DNA of 64,000 nt from Cruorifilaria tuberocauda (lineage: Eukaryota > Nematoda > Chromadorea > Rhabditida > Onchocercidae), in NCBI GenBank assembly GCA_013365365.1, contig JABVXU010000015.1:310001-374000 (forward strand), given 5' to 3'. Shown here piece after piece: positions 25,150 through 38,043 of this stretch (within the stretch, counting starts at the first letter, position 1; each line of letters begins with the position of its first letter). The notes below the pieces were generated by a model. It saw only the letters and a list, made by a program, of their open reading frames with translations. It had not been told where the DNA came from and made no database searches. The position numbers and the translations under genes are program-made.

Positions 25150-27444
25150 GTAAGTTTACTTCTAGGAATTCATATATTGCCATTAAATAAATAAGTTCAA
25201 GTTGATCAAAGTTAGCGAACGACCAGCTGGTCAAAACAAACTGGTCTACCAGTTATCTCAGAAATATGAAAAAGATATTGCAGAGCGCTGGAAAGTAATT
25301 TGTTCTTAAGTTTATTTTCTTTCCATTTGTTCAAGAGTAAAGCAATAATGTCTTAATGTATTTAATTGAAACTAATTCAAAAATTTACTCTTTTCTATTA
25401 TTTCATCAGTTCTTTTACTCAATCAAATTTCAATTCATGTTATGTTACTATCAAAAATTAAAAAACTTTTTTTATGAATTAGAAATTTGATCTTTCTTCA
25501 ATTCATACTTTCTTCCGTAACACATCTTTTGTTTCCTTTTATGTGGATATTTTTTATATTATGATTAATGTTCATGATTGATTGGATGTTTAATGATTGA
25601 TTGAATGATAGATTGGATTCATATTCCATCTCAAAGTATTTAATATTTTTTCTGATCCGTTTGTTGAAAAAATTTAGTATAACCGATTCTACTTTAACTT
25701 TCTGGCAGTTTATTTTATACGAAGATCTAAATTTCTATTTGTCAGATTCAAAATTCAAGTGAATTTTTTGAAAATATAAATGAATGAAATGTGCTAGTTA
25801 TAACGATAATTTATCTGACTTTTATTAACTGTTTACAAAAAGAAAGAATAATATGAATACTGATTACTGAAATTATAACTTTACAATGCACTGTTGAGCT
25901 TTTAGCTTATCAGAATTAAGAAAAAACTATTTAGAAGTTATAGAAAATGCGCACTAATATTCTTCCATGCTTCCATCCAATAATATTTTAATTTTCCTAA
26001 AATATTTTCAACAAAATGAATTTGTAATTTTTGTGATTCTCTGTTTTGATTTGTACAATTAATAAGCAGAATAAGTATCATTATTTTTACTGTCATTGCG
26101 AAGAGAGAGAGAGGGAGAGAGAGAGCTACGATTAGTGAAATGGAAAAAAGGCCACTTCATTGTTTTTCACTGTTTAACATTCCTTTTTCTTTCCTTTTTT
26201 GTAGAAATACTTTTTCATTAGTCAGTACTTCAGATCTTGAAATTTCCGATAGATATCTTAATTAGACAGTCCTTATCATCTTATTAAAACTCTCTTATTA
26301 ATATTTCAACAGTCTGAATTTCAATATCTTTTTCGGGATGAATTAATATATTTAAATAGAATTAAAAAATTAACTCGAAATGATCAGTGTTATAAGAAAC
26401 ATTTTTCATCCATCGCTTCCTGTCCCATATTTGCTAAATATTTCTTATTAATTCTCCCCCGTGATTGTTGGGATAGATCTATCCAGTCAAATATTAAAAG
26501 TAATATATTCAATGATTTACATCAATAATGATATCATTCATCAATGAATGTAATTGATTGGAGATATTGATCTGTCTAAAATGTGTGTTTGTTATCATCA
26601 TTTGTGATTGTTTATTCTTTCACTATCGATATAAGTTTCAGTTGAAGATTAAACTACAAAAATATATTTCATATCATTAAGTATATTTCGTTTTATCATT
26701 GTTGTTTATACAACGCAGGAAATTAAACGAACGGATAAGTAGTAGTTGAAAAGTGGAGAGAAATAACATTTATGGTACGATTGGCTGTTATCGAAGAAGT
26801 AAATAATTTTCGCAAGTTAAATTGCAGATTTGTAATCTCTTTGATTTTAGAATAGGATAGAATTGAATGATGGAAATAACCTGGGTTTGTTTTTTCTTTT
26901 AGAGAATATTTAAATCGCATCATTTCGTAGAAATTTTTCAGTCAAAAATATTCTTAAATTGCATTCTATTAAACTAGCATTTGTGACTTTTGAGCATTTT
27001 TGACATCCAATATGAGTGCTATAATGGATAGCAATTTTTGTGTTCATAGTCGATATTATGTTTTTCTACTATAAGTAAATTTTAGATTCATTTATAAAAT
27101 TTTGCTTATCCAATAAATACGTACGATTTACTAACAAGTTGTTTAAAATTTGCTCTAAATGAATTATAGAAAATAACTGATGCAAAATAAGGATAACTAT
27201 CTATATACTGTTATTGTTATTACTATATGGACTATTAATTACTAATTGATAGCGAGTAAAACAATATATCAGCAAGTAAAACAAGTAGTATTTATTAAAA
27301 ATGAAAGTATTGATCTTATAAATTCACCAAATTTCAAAGAAACTAAAGTTTTTGTTGAAATTTATACCTTGTTAATCTTAAGTTCTTCAAATTATAAATT
27401 TTGAAATGGAAATTTAAAATTAAAATTGCATATTTTTATTATAG
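25150..27444. other. Putative intron of the Rho GEF gene
   Basis: AT-rich, no exon seen. A GA microsatellite lies at about 26102-26125. Confidence 0.5.
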
Positions 27445-30400
27445 CTCGAATTACCATCACGTTTGATACGGAAGAATGATGGCCATACAACGAAACGGTC
27501 GCGTAGCCACCCAGTACATTCACCAATTCACATTGATAGCGATGATGAAAGTGGTATAAAATCATTTATACTTTTTATCAATTTTTATGAGATAAAAGTC
27601 CCAAATTACCTGGTCTGTTAGGGTTACGAATTTAAAGAAAAGCGAAAATCTTTAAAGTAGCGCAACATACAAGCAAGTAGGAGAAAGCTAACCTATTTGT
27701 TATCTTATCAGTTGATAAGGAAATGTAAGAAGATGAATGAAATAATAAAGAAAGATTTCTTGCAGACAACGAATCCGCAACAACATCTCATATATCCCGA
27801 GTGAGTGCATTCGCTCTGTTCAGCGGATTTCGTGTCCCAGACACTATCGCTTCAATTAACGATCATAGGGTTCGTAGTTCCGTACGTAGTGCGTCATCGT
27901 CTCTAACCACTTCTAGTACAATATCCAGTGGTGATGACCAGGTACCCAGATTTTTGGAAAAATTTTTAAGAGATGAAATTTTGGAAGGATTTTTTTAGCT
28001 TTGCTAATTTTTTTGAAACAGATTGATTCAAAAGATTAGTATGGATGTGATGTGAAATTATAATTAGATTTCGTGGAATTTCAATTTATCATTCCAATCC
28101 CTCTGTATTTTACTCTAAGTTGTATTTTACTTTTCTATAATATTCTTTATTGCGCTTAAATACCGAAGAATTAAAATAGTTGAATTAAAGTAAGCTCAAA
28201 ATCTGTTCATTCACATCGGACATTATTTAATGAATAATAATGTATTTTCTTTTAATCCTAAGATCTCTTTTTCGGTCGATTGAATGAAATGTTATAAACT
28301 GATTTAAAAAATTTTCAGTGCTTGCTTTCGGTTGAAGCAGTTTGGGATCATGTAGCAATACTACCTAATGAATTACCATTTGCAATTGGTGATATCATCT
28401 CAGTGCTAGACTATTCATCGCATGAATTTTGGTATGGTATTTGTCACGAAAGGGTTGGATGGTTTCCATCATCTTATGTTAGGGTCAGTTTGTTTACTCT
28501 TATCAAACAGTAGTGAATGAAGATTTGTAGATTGAAAACTCTTCAAAAGCGTAGTAAAAAGCATCGGAAAACAACGATCAAAATTAAATGTTATAATTTT
28601 CCATACTAATACAAAAATTTCAGGTGTTAAATAGCAAACTATCAACTTCAAATGCACTTTCAATAAGTTATTTTCCGCAATCGATGAGATTTTTACGAGC
28701 AAGAATAGTTCAAGAATTAATGCAAACAGAACGTGATTATGTCAATTTATTGCAAAATATTGTTCAAGTGAAAAAATTTCTTACTTTTGCAATGATAAAA
28801 ATTCGTAACTTGATTGAAATCTGTTGTTTTATTGTTAAAACTAAGAATAGATCATTGTCCGGAAATACAAGAATTCAATAAATCTCAGTTTTAAGGAGCA
28901 GCTCCATCTGAACATTTATCAACTTTTGCTAACACTTTCCATTTGTTGATTAAGCTCTGTTAAATGAAAATAGGTTATATATGTATGAATTTCAATAACT
29001 TGATATAGATGTATCAATCAATATCTTAATTCTTCATTTTTGAGCATTCTAAATTATTCATTTTTGAAATGACTTTGAAATTTATTCGACTAAGCAGCTT
29101 ACAGGGTTTCACGGAGCAATGTCGTCGTCGTAACGATCTGTTCTCGGCAGCTCGTGTACAACGTCTTTTCAGCAATATTGAATCTATCTATGCTCTTCAT
29201 TGTAAATTTTTTCGAGAACTTGAATTGGCATTCAATCAAAATGTTCCCGAGAGCTCTGTTATTGGAGCTATTTTTCTTCGAAATGTGAACTTTTCATTCA
29301 ATCCTTTTCATTTACTATTATAAACAACAGCGAGTTTCGTGCTAAATAAATTGCACTTACCAATTTTTACGGAATAAATTTGAATGAAAGTGAATTTAAC
29401 CGATTCAGCCATGATAGCCACTTTCAAATCTGTCCAAAGAATGAAAATTTTCATAACTTTCTACATAGTGTGTTATTCCAGCGCTCAAAATTTTCCATCT
29501 ACTCGGAATATTGCAATAATCGGCCTATTTCGAGCGCTGAACTGGCATTACTCAATGAACAACCTCATTATTATCAATTTTTCGAAGTAATTTTCAAACG
29601 AATATTCTCATGAAACATTACATCAGTATTTTTGAGAATGACAAACTTTGCGATAATGTCGTTAATTCTCTTTTTGATCGAGTTCCTATTTCAAATCCTT
29701 TACATTTTTTAAAATTCGTAAACACACAAATCTCCAATCAAAAATTATTCAGATTCTCGTTGCAAAACACATCTTTATGTTCCTTATTGAATATTAAATT
29801 GATCGCTTTTTTTCTTACAATCTCGTTATGTACATTTTTTCCTTAAATTTAGAAAATTTAGGCATGCCGACTTCTTCAAGGCATGCCAAACTTACCGTTA
29901 GAAGGATTTTTATTAGCACCGGTGCAAAGATTATGCCGTTATCCGTTGCAGCTGTCGGAATTACTGAAAGCAACGCCATTATCACATATTGATAGAGAAT
30001 CAGTAGAGGTACCATTCAATTCAGTTTTAAATTCACATTCTGATAGTATTTTATTTACGTGGAATTATTTCATTTCCTTATTTATTTATTACTTCATAAT
30101 TATTACTTGTTTTTGCAATATTTTAACAATTGGCATTTCCCGTTCGGTTGATGTTATAAAAATATTCATGAAGGACAATCGATGCCAAATTTTTATTTTA
30201 CTCTCAGCTTTATCGTATGATTCCAATCGCATGATTCCAGGCTGCAGCATCGGCAATGAAAAATGTTACTGCAACAATAAATGAAAAAAAACGACGATTG
30301 GAAGGTTTACAGCAGATCGCTTTGTGGCAAATGAATGTTGAAGGTTGGCGGGTGGGTACTTAGTTCTTCAAAAATGATAAAATTTTAAAATAAAAGATGA

Positions 30401-31217
30401 AATATGATTGGATAGTGGAATCACTGTTTAATTCTGTTATATTTATCGAACTTTTGTTACAATAAACGTGAAAATTTTCTGAGTTTGGAAGAAAAATTAG
30501 CACTAAATTTAGGGTCCAGATTTAGTGGAAACTAACAGTCGAATGATACATAGTGGTGAAGTATACTGTCGTTGTGTCATTGGCAAAAATATCATTTGGC
30601 ATAAAGATATTTTGTTATTTTTATTTGATCAATCATTAATATTATGCAAAAAAGATCTCATTAAGCGTAATTTCTATATATTCCGCGATCGGATTTCTCT
30701 AGATTCAGTAACATTTCTAAATTGTGATGATGGTAAAGGTTAGTTTTCCATCGTTTTCCTCTTTATACTCCATTATCTTTCATTCATATTTATTTTTCTA
30801 ATTATTAAAATAAACGAGAAAATCCTATATATTTTATATTCTATTTCATCAAGTTCTTTGATTAAAATGAATAGATCTATTTTCAGCAAAAAATTCAAAG
30901 TAATAAAATTTATCGGTGCCTAATCTTTTTATTTATTAAAGATTGATGGAATGAAATATAACCAAATTAAATTTTTTTTTGATTATTCTAACCTTTCTTA
31001 CTTTCCAGACTCGACAACGGGTCTAAATCTAAAGAATTCATGGAAAATGATAATGATTGGTAAAGAAGTGATATTCTCTTGTAAAGATCGCAATTCCAAA
31101 ATGGCGTGGGTAGATCATTTACAACGACCGTTGATTTATTCGCCAGCAACATCTGAGGAACGAAGATTGATTCGTGAAACGATTTGTCGCACTTCTAGTA
31201 TGGATTTATTACTGTAA
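27445..31217 (+). CDS. SH3-DH-PH Rho-family guanine nucleotide exchange factor (ASEF/SPATA13/collybistin type), common part
   Basis: Ten exons (27445-27553, 27766-27941, 28319-28483, 28624-28767, 29105-29284, 29482-29586, 29862-30008, 30241-30351, 30513-30738, 31009-31217) join in phase into 523 residues plus an N-terminus from an upstream exon. About 95 Ser-rich residues come first. The SH3 domain fills one exon ([15 protein letters not shown] ... GWFPSSYV). The DH domain follows ([45 protein letters not shown]), then the PH domain ([36 protein letters not shown]). Domain order and wording match ARHGEF4, SPATA13 and ARHGEF9, which activate Rac/Cdc42 at the cell cortex. In ASEF proteins the SH3 holds the DH inactive; whether that applies here is inference. 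An AATAAA at about 31302 follows the stop. Confidence 0.88.
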
Positions 31218-33024
31218 TGATCAAGGAAATAGATTATGGAATATATCGGATTATAAATTTTCTGACTAAATTAGATGTGAAATGGAAATAACTGAAAATG
31301 TAATAAACTTACTGGAAGTGGGCTATCAGTCATTGTATACAATTTGTTGTACAAGTTTAACAAGAAATAGCTAGAGGTCCATCCCTTGAAGTTCAAAATG
31401 GAAGCTTTTAAATCATTTCGATTAAATTTTCGACGGCATATAAGCATCAATAATTCCTTAGTTTGTTTGGAAATCTTTAAAAAGTGTATTACTGTACTTA
31501 ATCTTTCTCCCACGTTACATAAATATTACGTCACTCCTGGAAGAAAATGAAAAGATGAATTCAGCAAATTAGGAATTGTAACGGTGAAGTACTAGAATGC
31601 AACATTTTTTACATCGAAGTTCAAATTTATATTTCTGCAATTTTTAAAATTTTAACTGATTTCAATTGCAATCAAAAATTGTAACACTGGCGATAAGCAA
31701 TTATCTTTTCAAAATTTTTTTGATTTTATTTCTTAACTGTTCATTTTCATGGCTTAAAAGAAAATAGTTAAAGATGAAAATAACTTAATTTTAGATGGCA
31801 AACCGGCGTGGAATCAAATGGATAGTAAAGTTATCGGTCGATTCAATTGGAAAAAAACAAAAAATTGATCAAATATAAATTTTTTATCCAGTTACATCAT
31901 CCGTCTGTAGTTTCTGAAGGTTCCAAACAAAATTAAATTACCTAAAAATAAATAAACCAAGTTTTCAATTAATCTAAATAAATTTAATTAATTTGTCGTT
32001 GAATTGTCGAAACTTTGAAATTCACAAGATCCCTTGCATTGCTCTTATCTGACTGCACATTTGCAAAGTTAAACCTCTATTAAATCATGTTCCTTTTTTC
32101 TCTTATTTCTGTTGGTCCAACCTATGTTCGCAATATCTTTCTTTCACGAGCATGTTTCTGTAAATTCCTATGATTTCTTCCCTGGTTTCATTTTCAATGG
32201 AACGCACTTTGGCAGATATCGGAGCGAGCATATTCAATATTTCCACTCTCTTTCTGTTCAAGTGAAGGTCGACTTTTCCAACTCTTTCTGACTTTTTCCA
32301 TCTTACGATATTCTTTTAAGCGATATGATTTGTTGAGCAATCACTGCGCATTTGTTAAGCTTTCATATTTGTGAAATTTCGATGTGAAATCAATAATTAA
32401 GATCGAAATGTGAAAAATTAAAAGCAAAAGTTGTTCTGATTCTAAGAGTCTTGCAAACGTCGACTGAGAGTTTAATGAAATTTTCTTTTGAAAATAATTT
32501 TTTGGAGCAGAGTGACTGGATTACTCGGAATTCAATCAAATAGTTGAAAGGAACTAATATTAATTCAAAGAGTGAGGAACAGAGTAAATACGTATCTTTC
32601 ATTTATCATACAGAGAAATTTTTAATGTGCTAAAGATTTAAAAAACTGGTAAACAAAGAAAAAAGAACAAAAACGGAAACGACTGACTTTGGAAGCCGTA
32701 ATTAGAAAAATGCAGTTAGAACTTGCTAATAGAAAGACACAGAACATTTTCAACGTTTATTTTCAACAAAGTTAAATAGAGTGGGGAAACCTTGACATGA
32801 ATTGCAAAACATCCTTATATTTTTCGAAAATACTATGAAATAATTAGAGACAGATGTTGAACGAAACAATGCAAAGGTCTGCCAAAAATGGATTAAAACT
32901 GGTAATTTAGATAATTCAATTCATGAAAATTGAAAACAGGTCATTCAGGTCAACCACAAAAACTAACAATTATTAAAAGTGGCACCAAAGTTAGTTAACA
33001 ATTACAATTTATCATTCTGTAACG
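31218..33024. other. Intergenic region between two convergent genes
   Basis: The GEF gene ends at 31217 on the plus strand and the abcf-1 CDS ends at 33025 on the minus strand. The space should hold both 3' UTRs. No gene was seen; a possible transposase relic is listed separately. Confidence 0.6.
32853..32968 (+). pseudogene. Weak mariner-like transposase relic (helix-turn-helix part)
   Basis: Translation gives NNAKVCQKWIKTGNLDN and then, after a one-base frame change, KTGHSGQPQKL. The order resembles the N-terminal DNA-binding part of mariner transposases (C-Q-[KR]-W-[FI] ... G-[DN]-[FL] ... SGxP). Stops and the frame change show it is not functional. The match is short, so chance similarity remains possible. 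No terminal inverted repeats were identified. Confidence 0.3.
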
Positions 33025-36000
33025 TTATGTTTCTCCAAGCTGATCCAAAATTTCTTTCCTGTAATCCTCGAAATCGCCATCGATTTCGGCAATGCCCTAT
33101 AATTTAAACTTAGTAATGAATGTTATCCATTTTAACTTGAAATTTGATAATGAAGCGATTGTGGTTCACAAACTGTTCCTAATATTCGAACGCTTCACCA
33201 TGTTCAAATAATTGAAAGACGCACTAAAATAATTGAATATGAAACGAAAAACTAAAGATCTATAACAAACCAAATTTTCAACGATCCATAGCTGACAGTT
33301 TGTTTCCCTGATCAAACGTTCATCGTGTGTAACCATTACGACACCACCACCAAAGTTTTCAATTGCTTCTGCCAGTGCATGGATTGATTCAATATCAAGA
33401 TTATTTGTCGGTTCATCCTGAAAACATTATACTTAATCAGCAAAATAGATAGAGTATAGACATTAAATTACCTCCGTAACAATTATAATTTTATGTGAGC
33501 GTATGTTGGGAATATGGAATAAATTTATTAAAAGAAATAACCAAAAAGATCAAAAACCAGTGGGATTGACACTGCTATAATTACGGTAGATTACGGGAAA
33601 TGAAATGTGTATAAAAAGGAGCAATGATGAGGAGATGGGTTATCGGTTATATCAAGAATGCAGGATCGATAGCACTAGTCAATTCAAACAATATATACCG
33701 ATCAATCTATGCTTAATGGGTAATTTTGTATTTAAATCAGCCTTTCTTATATTTAACCTCAAATAAATTTTGCATTTGTTAAACTTGATCCGGGCAGGGA
33801 ATTTTAACATATATATTTTATTAAGTTTAAGAATGAAACTGCAATATAGTATAAAAATGTCACCAATATTAGCAAATGCGGAGCTCCTAAAGCTAATTCG
33901 GCGAGAGCAACGCGAGATTTCTGTCCACCAGACAAATCTTTTATCTTTACAGTGTGTGTAGAGCCTGAAAGACCTGCTGTTCCTAATCGCTTCCTCGCAT
34001 TCTGGAATAAATTATGAAAACAATGTCTTGAAATCTTTAAACAAATTTGCAATAATATAACAAATATCAAATACGCAATTCGGTATAAATTAAAATTAAA
34101 AAAATATGCACAGATCAATGCTCTTTAAATTTCCTACAGAAAAGCACTCTAAAATTTGACCTGATAATCGATCCTAAATTTAGCAAAAAGGTATTCGATT
34201 GGAGTTTGTTCTCCATTTAATACTTCATTGGCATGCTGGTCGAACCATCCTATACGTAATTGTCTGTGCTTCCGAACTTCACCTTGTTGCTAAATTACAT
34301 ATACTTTTGTTGAAAAAAAATTACTATTTACTTCGATTAGAATACCAACTGAATTCCATTCGGTTCTCAATGAGTCTTTAATTTCTAATCAAATATCTGA
34401 AAACTTTGGAGAGTATATGGATTAACAGCAAGTAAGAATTGTAGCAGTAATGAAAAATTTCTACTTACTGGCTCAATTTTACCGGCCAATAACTTTAGCA
34501 ATGTTGATTTCCCAACACCATTTGGTCCTACAATCGCAATACGAGAATCCATGTCCACACCAAAGTCAAGGTTTTTAAATAACATTTCGTCTTTATAGCC
34601 AAAAGTTACGCCTGTAAAAACTATCTGAAAAAAGACAAAACAAAGAACAAAAAAAGTCAAATATTAATACAATAATATCGATCTTTCCTGTACTAAATGA
34701 ATAAAGCCACAAAAGCATTGCACCATTTTACTGAAAGTTTTTACCGTGCAATCCGAGTACTGGAGGTGGTAATTTTGTTGGGTCTGGAAAAGTGAATTTC
34801 ACATTATATTCTCTAATTCTTCGTAGCAATTCGACCGGTGCTGCATCAGCTAAAACAAACAGCATGCACCAGAATGTAAATTATAACGATATCCAAAAAA
34901 TTTAAATATAGTTATTTTTAACATAGTGAGGTTTTTTCTAAATGGAAAGAAAGAAACTAGTGCAAGCATTTTAAATTACCTTCATCAGCCATTATAGTGG
35001 AGCCTTTTTTGCCCTTATTAACTTTATTTTGCTTGTTTTGTAATCGGCTTTTCATTTCTTCAACAGCTTGTTTCGAACTTTTGCCACTTTTTTTCATTGC
35101 CGCTAGTTGCTTTTGCTGAGTTTCAAAAGCTTTCATATGTTCTCTCATTTTCTGCTCCTTCATTTTCTTGAAAGTAGCTATAAAATATTAAACTGAAATT
35201 CTTTTAAACTGGTTAAAACGCATAAACTTGTCTTAAAAACCTTGAGTAGAGCTCTTTTTATCTCTGTATTTTTCTGCTAACTTTCTTTTTCAACTCTGTT
35301 TTTTTCACACAGCTAGCTATTAATGGCACAGTCTACGCACAAATAATGCAGAAAAACTTATGAGAGCTGTACTGAGCTTTCAAAACTTACAATAATTTCC
35401 TTTATAGTAATACAGTTTCTGATCTTGCAAATCAATAATATCCGTACAAACACTGTCTAGAAAACCTTGGTCATGTGAAACAATCAACAAGGTTTTTTTC
35501 CACGTTTGTAAATAGCTGAAATAAAAAATCAACAACGAATTTGGAGTACAAATCAATTAAAAAATATTTAAATTTCAATAACTGGAAATATCTAAACGCT
35601 AACAGAGTGCGGAATTTACCCGCATTTCAACATACATAATTTCATATCTAGGAGAATAGAGAAGACAATTTGCAAAAATTTTAAACTAACTTATCAAGCC
35701 AAATGACTGCATTCAGATCAAGATGATTAGTTGGTTCATCAAGCATCAACAGTGTTGGCTCCAAGAAAAGAGCTCGAGCTAGAGAAATACGCATACGCCA
35801 ACCACCCGAAAATGCTTCAACTGGCTAAAAAATTAAAACGCAGATTTGAAGAAAGATTCCTAATACAGCGTACGAATGGAAAAGAGAACAAACCTTTTCC
35901 TGCATAGTTTTTGTGAAGCCGAGACCAGCCAATATACGACGCGCTTTTGGCTCCGCTGCGTCTGCATTTATGTTCTTCAATTCATCAGTAACCTGACATA

Positions 36001-37633
36001 TTTTATATCTTGGAAATTATCAAAATCAACTAGAAAATGCTGCTAATATTATAACTATTTTGATGGCAAATTTGGGATTTCAATCATTTTATTTCTAAGG
36101 ATAACACTACTATTGATTATAACAAACAATTTGCAATGCATAGTTGCCGCTTCCAAACCGTCACCTCTTTTAGATGTTCACCAACTGAAATATCTCCTTC
36201 TTCTAACTTCTTTATCAACTGCGCCTCCTCTTCCATCAAAGCCAGTCGATGTTTGTCTGATTTAACAACAGCATCAATAGCCGGAGTGCTGTCAACTTTA
36301 ATTTCTGAAATTTGCAAAATTTGTTAGTAATATAGACGCGACATGAAATTCTATCGGTTAAATTTAAAAAAATTAAAGTGACAAAATTTTCAGCAACAAT
36401 AAATTTATTCTATAACACACCTTGTTCACAATAAAGAAGGTCAATATTTGGTGGAATATCCAATCTTCTTGTCGCAATATGTTTTAAAAGTGTAGTTTTA
36501 CCCATTCTACAAAATAGTAAAATAATTCTTGGGAGTGAGAAATACGGAACACTACAGAAAATGTGACATTTTTACCGCATACCCATTTGGGCCAACGAGA
36601 CCGTAATGTCTTCCGAAAGCTATTGTTAACTCAGCTTTATGAAACAAAACTCTTCCCTGAGCTGCAATATCGAAATTCTCTACCTGCAATAAGCATTTAA
36701 TTTAGAATCGGTAGTGTAATTATGTATTGCAGTAAGAATAGAAACTACTTTTTGTATCTGATTTTTTATATTTCATATATATTTCCTGTTTGTAGAATGT
36801 GGGATATGTTAAAGTTTGTTGAAATCAACAGATTCAGTTGAAATTGTTAGTTAATGTTCAAATAGATTCCAAAATTTTGCAATTTTACTTTCCAGCACAA
36901 TGAAAAAAAAAAGAAAAATTAGAGGTTCCCTTAACATAATATCAACATTTTCAAACTGATTCCGTTGCAACCTTAATGTCAACAGCATTTTCAAGTTGAT
37001 TTCGTTGTCCGGTGGATTTCGCTTGCTGGGAAACAGAAAACTGCTGCCCAAGTTCCGCGCCTGATCCAATTCCACCACTTTCTAAACACTTTGGATATAT
37101 CTACAGTAAACAATAAGCATGCTAGATTGATATTTGGAACCCAGCATACTTTAAATTTCAAAATTTCAGAAGTATTTCTTTTTTAACTACTCTCGTTTGA
37201 ACAGTGTGTCGTGAAAATACCTTATTTCTTATTGATAAAAAATATGAGGAGACAACCCTTCTTTTCAACTGTTCCTTTTTCTTCTTGATTTTCAATTGTA
37301 CCACCCATTTCTTTAATTTCACGCTCATACTCCGCTTTTCTCTGTAGTTTTTTCAATTCTTTTCTACTAAGCTTCTTCTCGTCTGAAATGCACAAGTTCA
37401 AAGCAGACGATAGCAATCGTAATGTGCTCTAAAACACCTCAACGAGATCAAAGCGACTTCATCTGTATTATGAACTAAAAATCTACCATCATGAAAATTT
37501 ATTTCCATCCATATCTATTAACTATATTCATACGTAACATTTCTTCATTGAAGTCACCAATTCTAACTGAAAAAAACTTACCATTTGACGTGACAGTTAT
37601 TACACCATTAATGATGCAGCTTTCTTCAGACAT
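33025..37633 (-). CDS. abcf-1: ABCF1-type ATP-binding protein (translation factor, GCN20-like)
   Basis: Sixteen exons join in phase from the ATG at 37633 to TAA at 33025: 37582-37633, 37257-37382, 36972-37081, 36583-36683, 36421-36506, 36165-36304, 35894-35992, 35691-35824, 35391-35515, 34980-35177, 34745-34849, 34469-34611, 34161-34289, 33864-34001, 33271-33417, 33025-33096. The protein is 634 residues. There is a short Lys-rich N-terminus and then two ATPase cassettes with no membrane segments. Cassette 1: Walker A GPNGMGKT (127-134), FSGGW, Walker [13 protein letters not shown]. Cassette 2: Walker A GPNGVGKS (454-461), LSGGQ (539-543), [12 protein letters not shown]-loop His593. A Lys/Gln-rich linker separates them. 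ABCF1 associates with eIF2 and ribosomes in translation initiation (family knowledge). The long acidic N-terminal extension of vertebrate ABCF1 is absent. It lies 410 bp behind the WDR36 gene on the same strand. Confidence 0.94.
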
Positions 37634-38043
37634 TTTTTTCTCTAAATTATCGGAACCTCTAAGTTAAGCCTGAAATCAACTACTTTACTAGAAAATATGA
37701 ATGTCAACTGAACCTGACTAGCGCTTCATTATAGAAATAGAAAAGATCAGTGATTCTTCTCAAACACCTAATCCACTTCTAATTAAGACAAAAATGTAAT
37801 TTACCCAAATTCAAAAATACTTGCATGGAATTTAGAAGTTGTAAGTAACAGTGTAACAAAAGTAAAACGAGCCCAAAAAGTTGAAGACGTTACTTTGTAA
37901 ATCTAATTCAACACTGTTTATAAATTGAAAAAATACTTTCCGAAAAATTATACGTAAATATTCGAACATATTTACAATAAATTCAACAATAACAACAATG
38001 ATAACAATAAATTTCATTCCTACAAAGTTTGTATAACAATCTG
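37634..38043 (-). promoter_or_regulatory. Short WDR36-abcf-1 intergenic region with probable trans-splice acceptor
   Basis: Only 410 bp separate the WDR36 stop codon from the abcf-1 ATG, both on the minus strand. Reading the minus strand, GATTTCAG ends about 38 nt ahead of the abcf-1 ATG (near 37672). No upstream coding exon uses it. The spacing and isolated acceptor fit a nematode operon in which the second gene is freed by trans-splicing. This is inference from layout. Confidence 0.4.

Noticed and set aside
36117..36327. Plus-strand open frames over the ABCF1 and WDR36 exons
   Set aside because: They are shadows of conserved minus-strand exons that join in phase and match their families.
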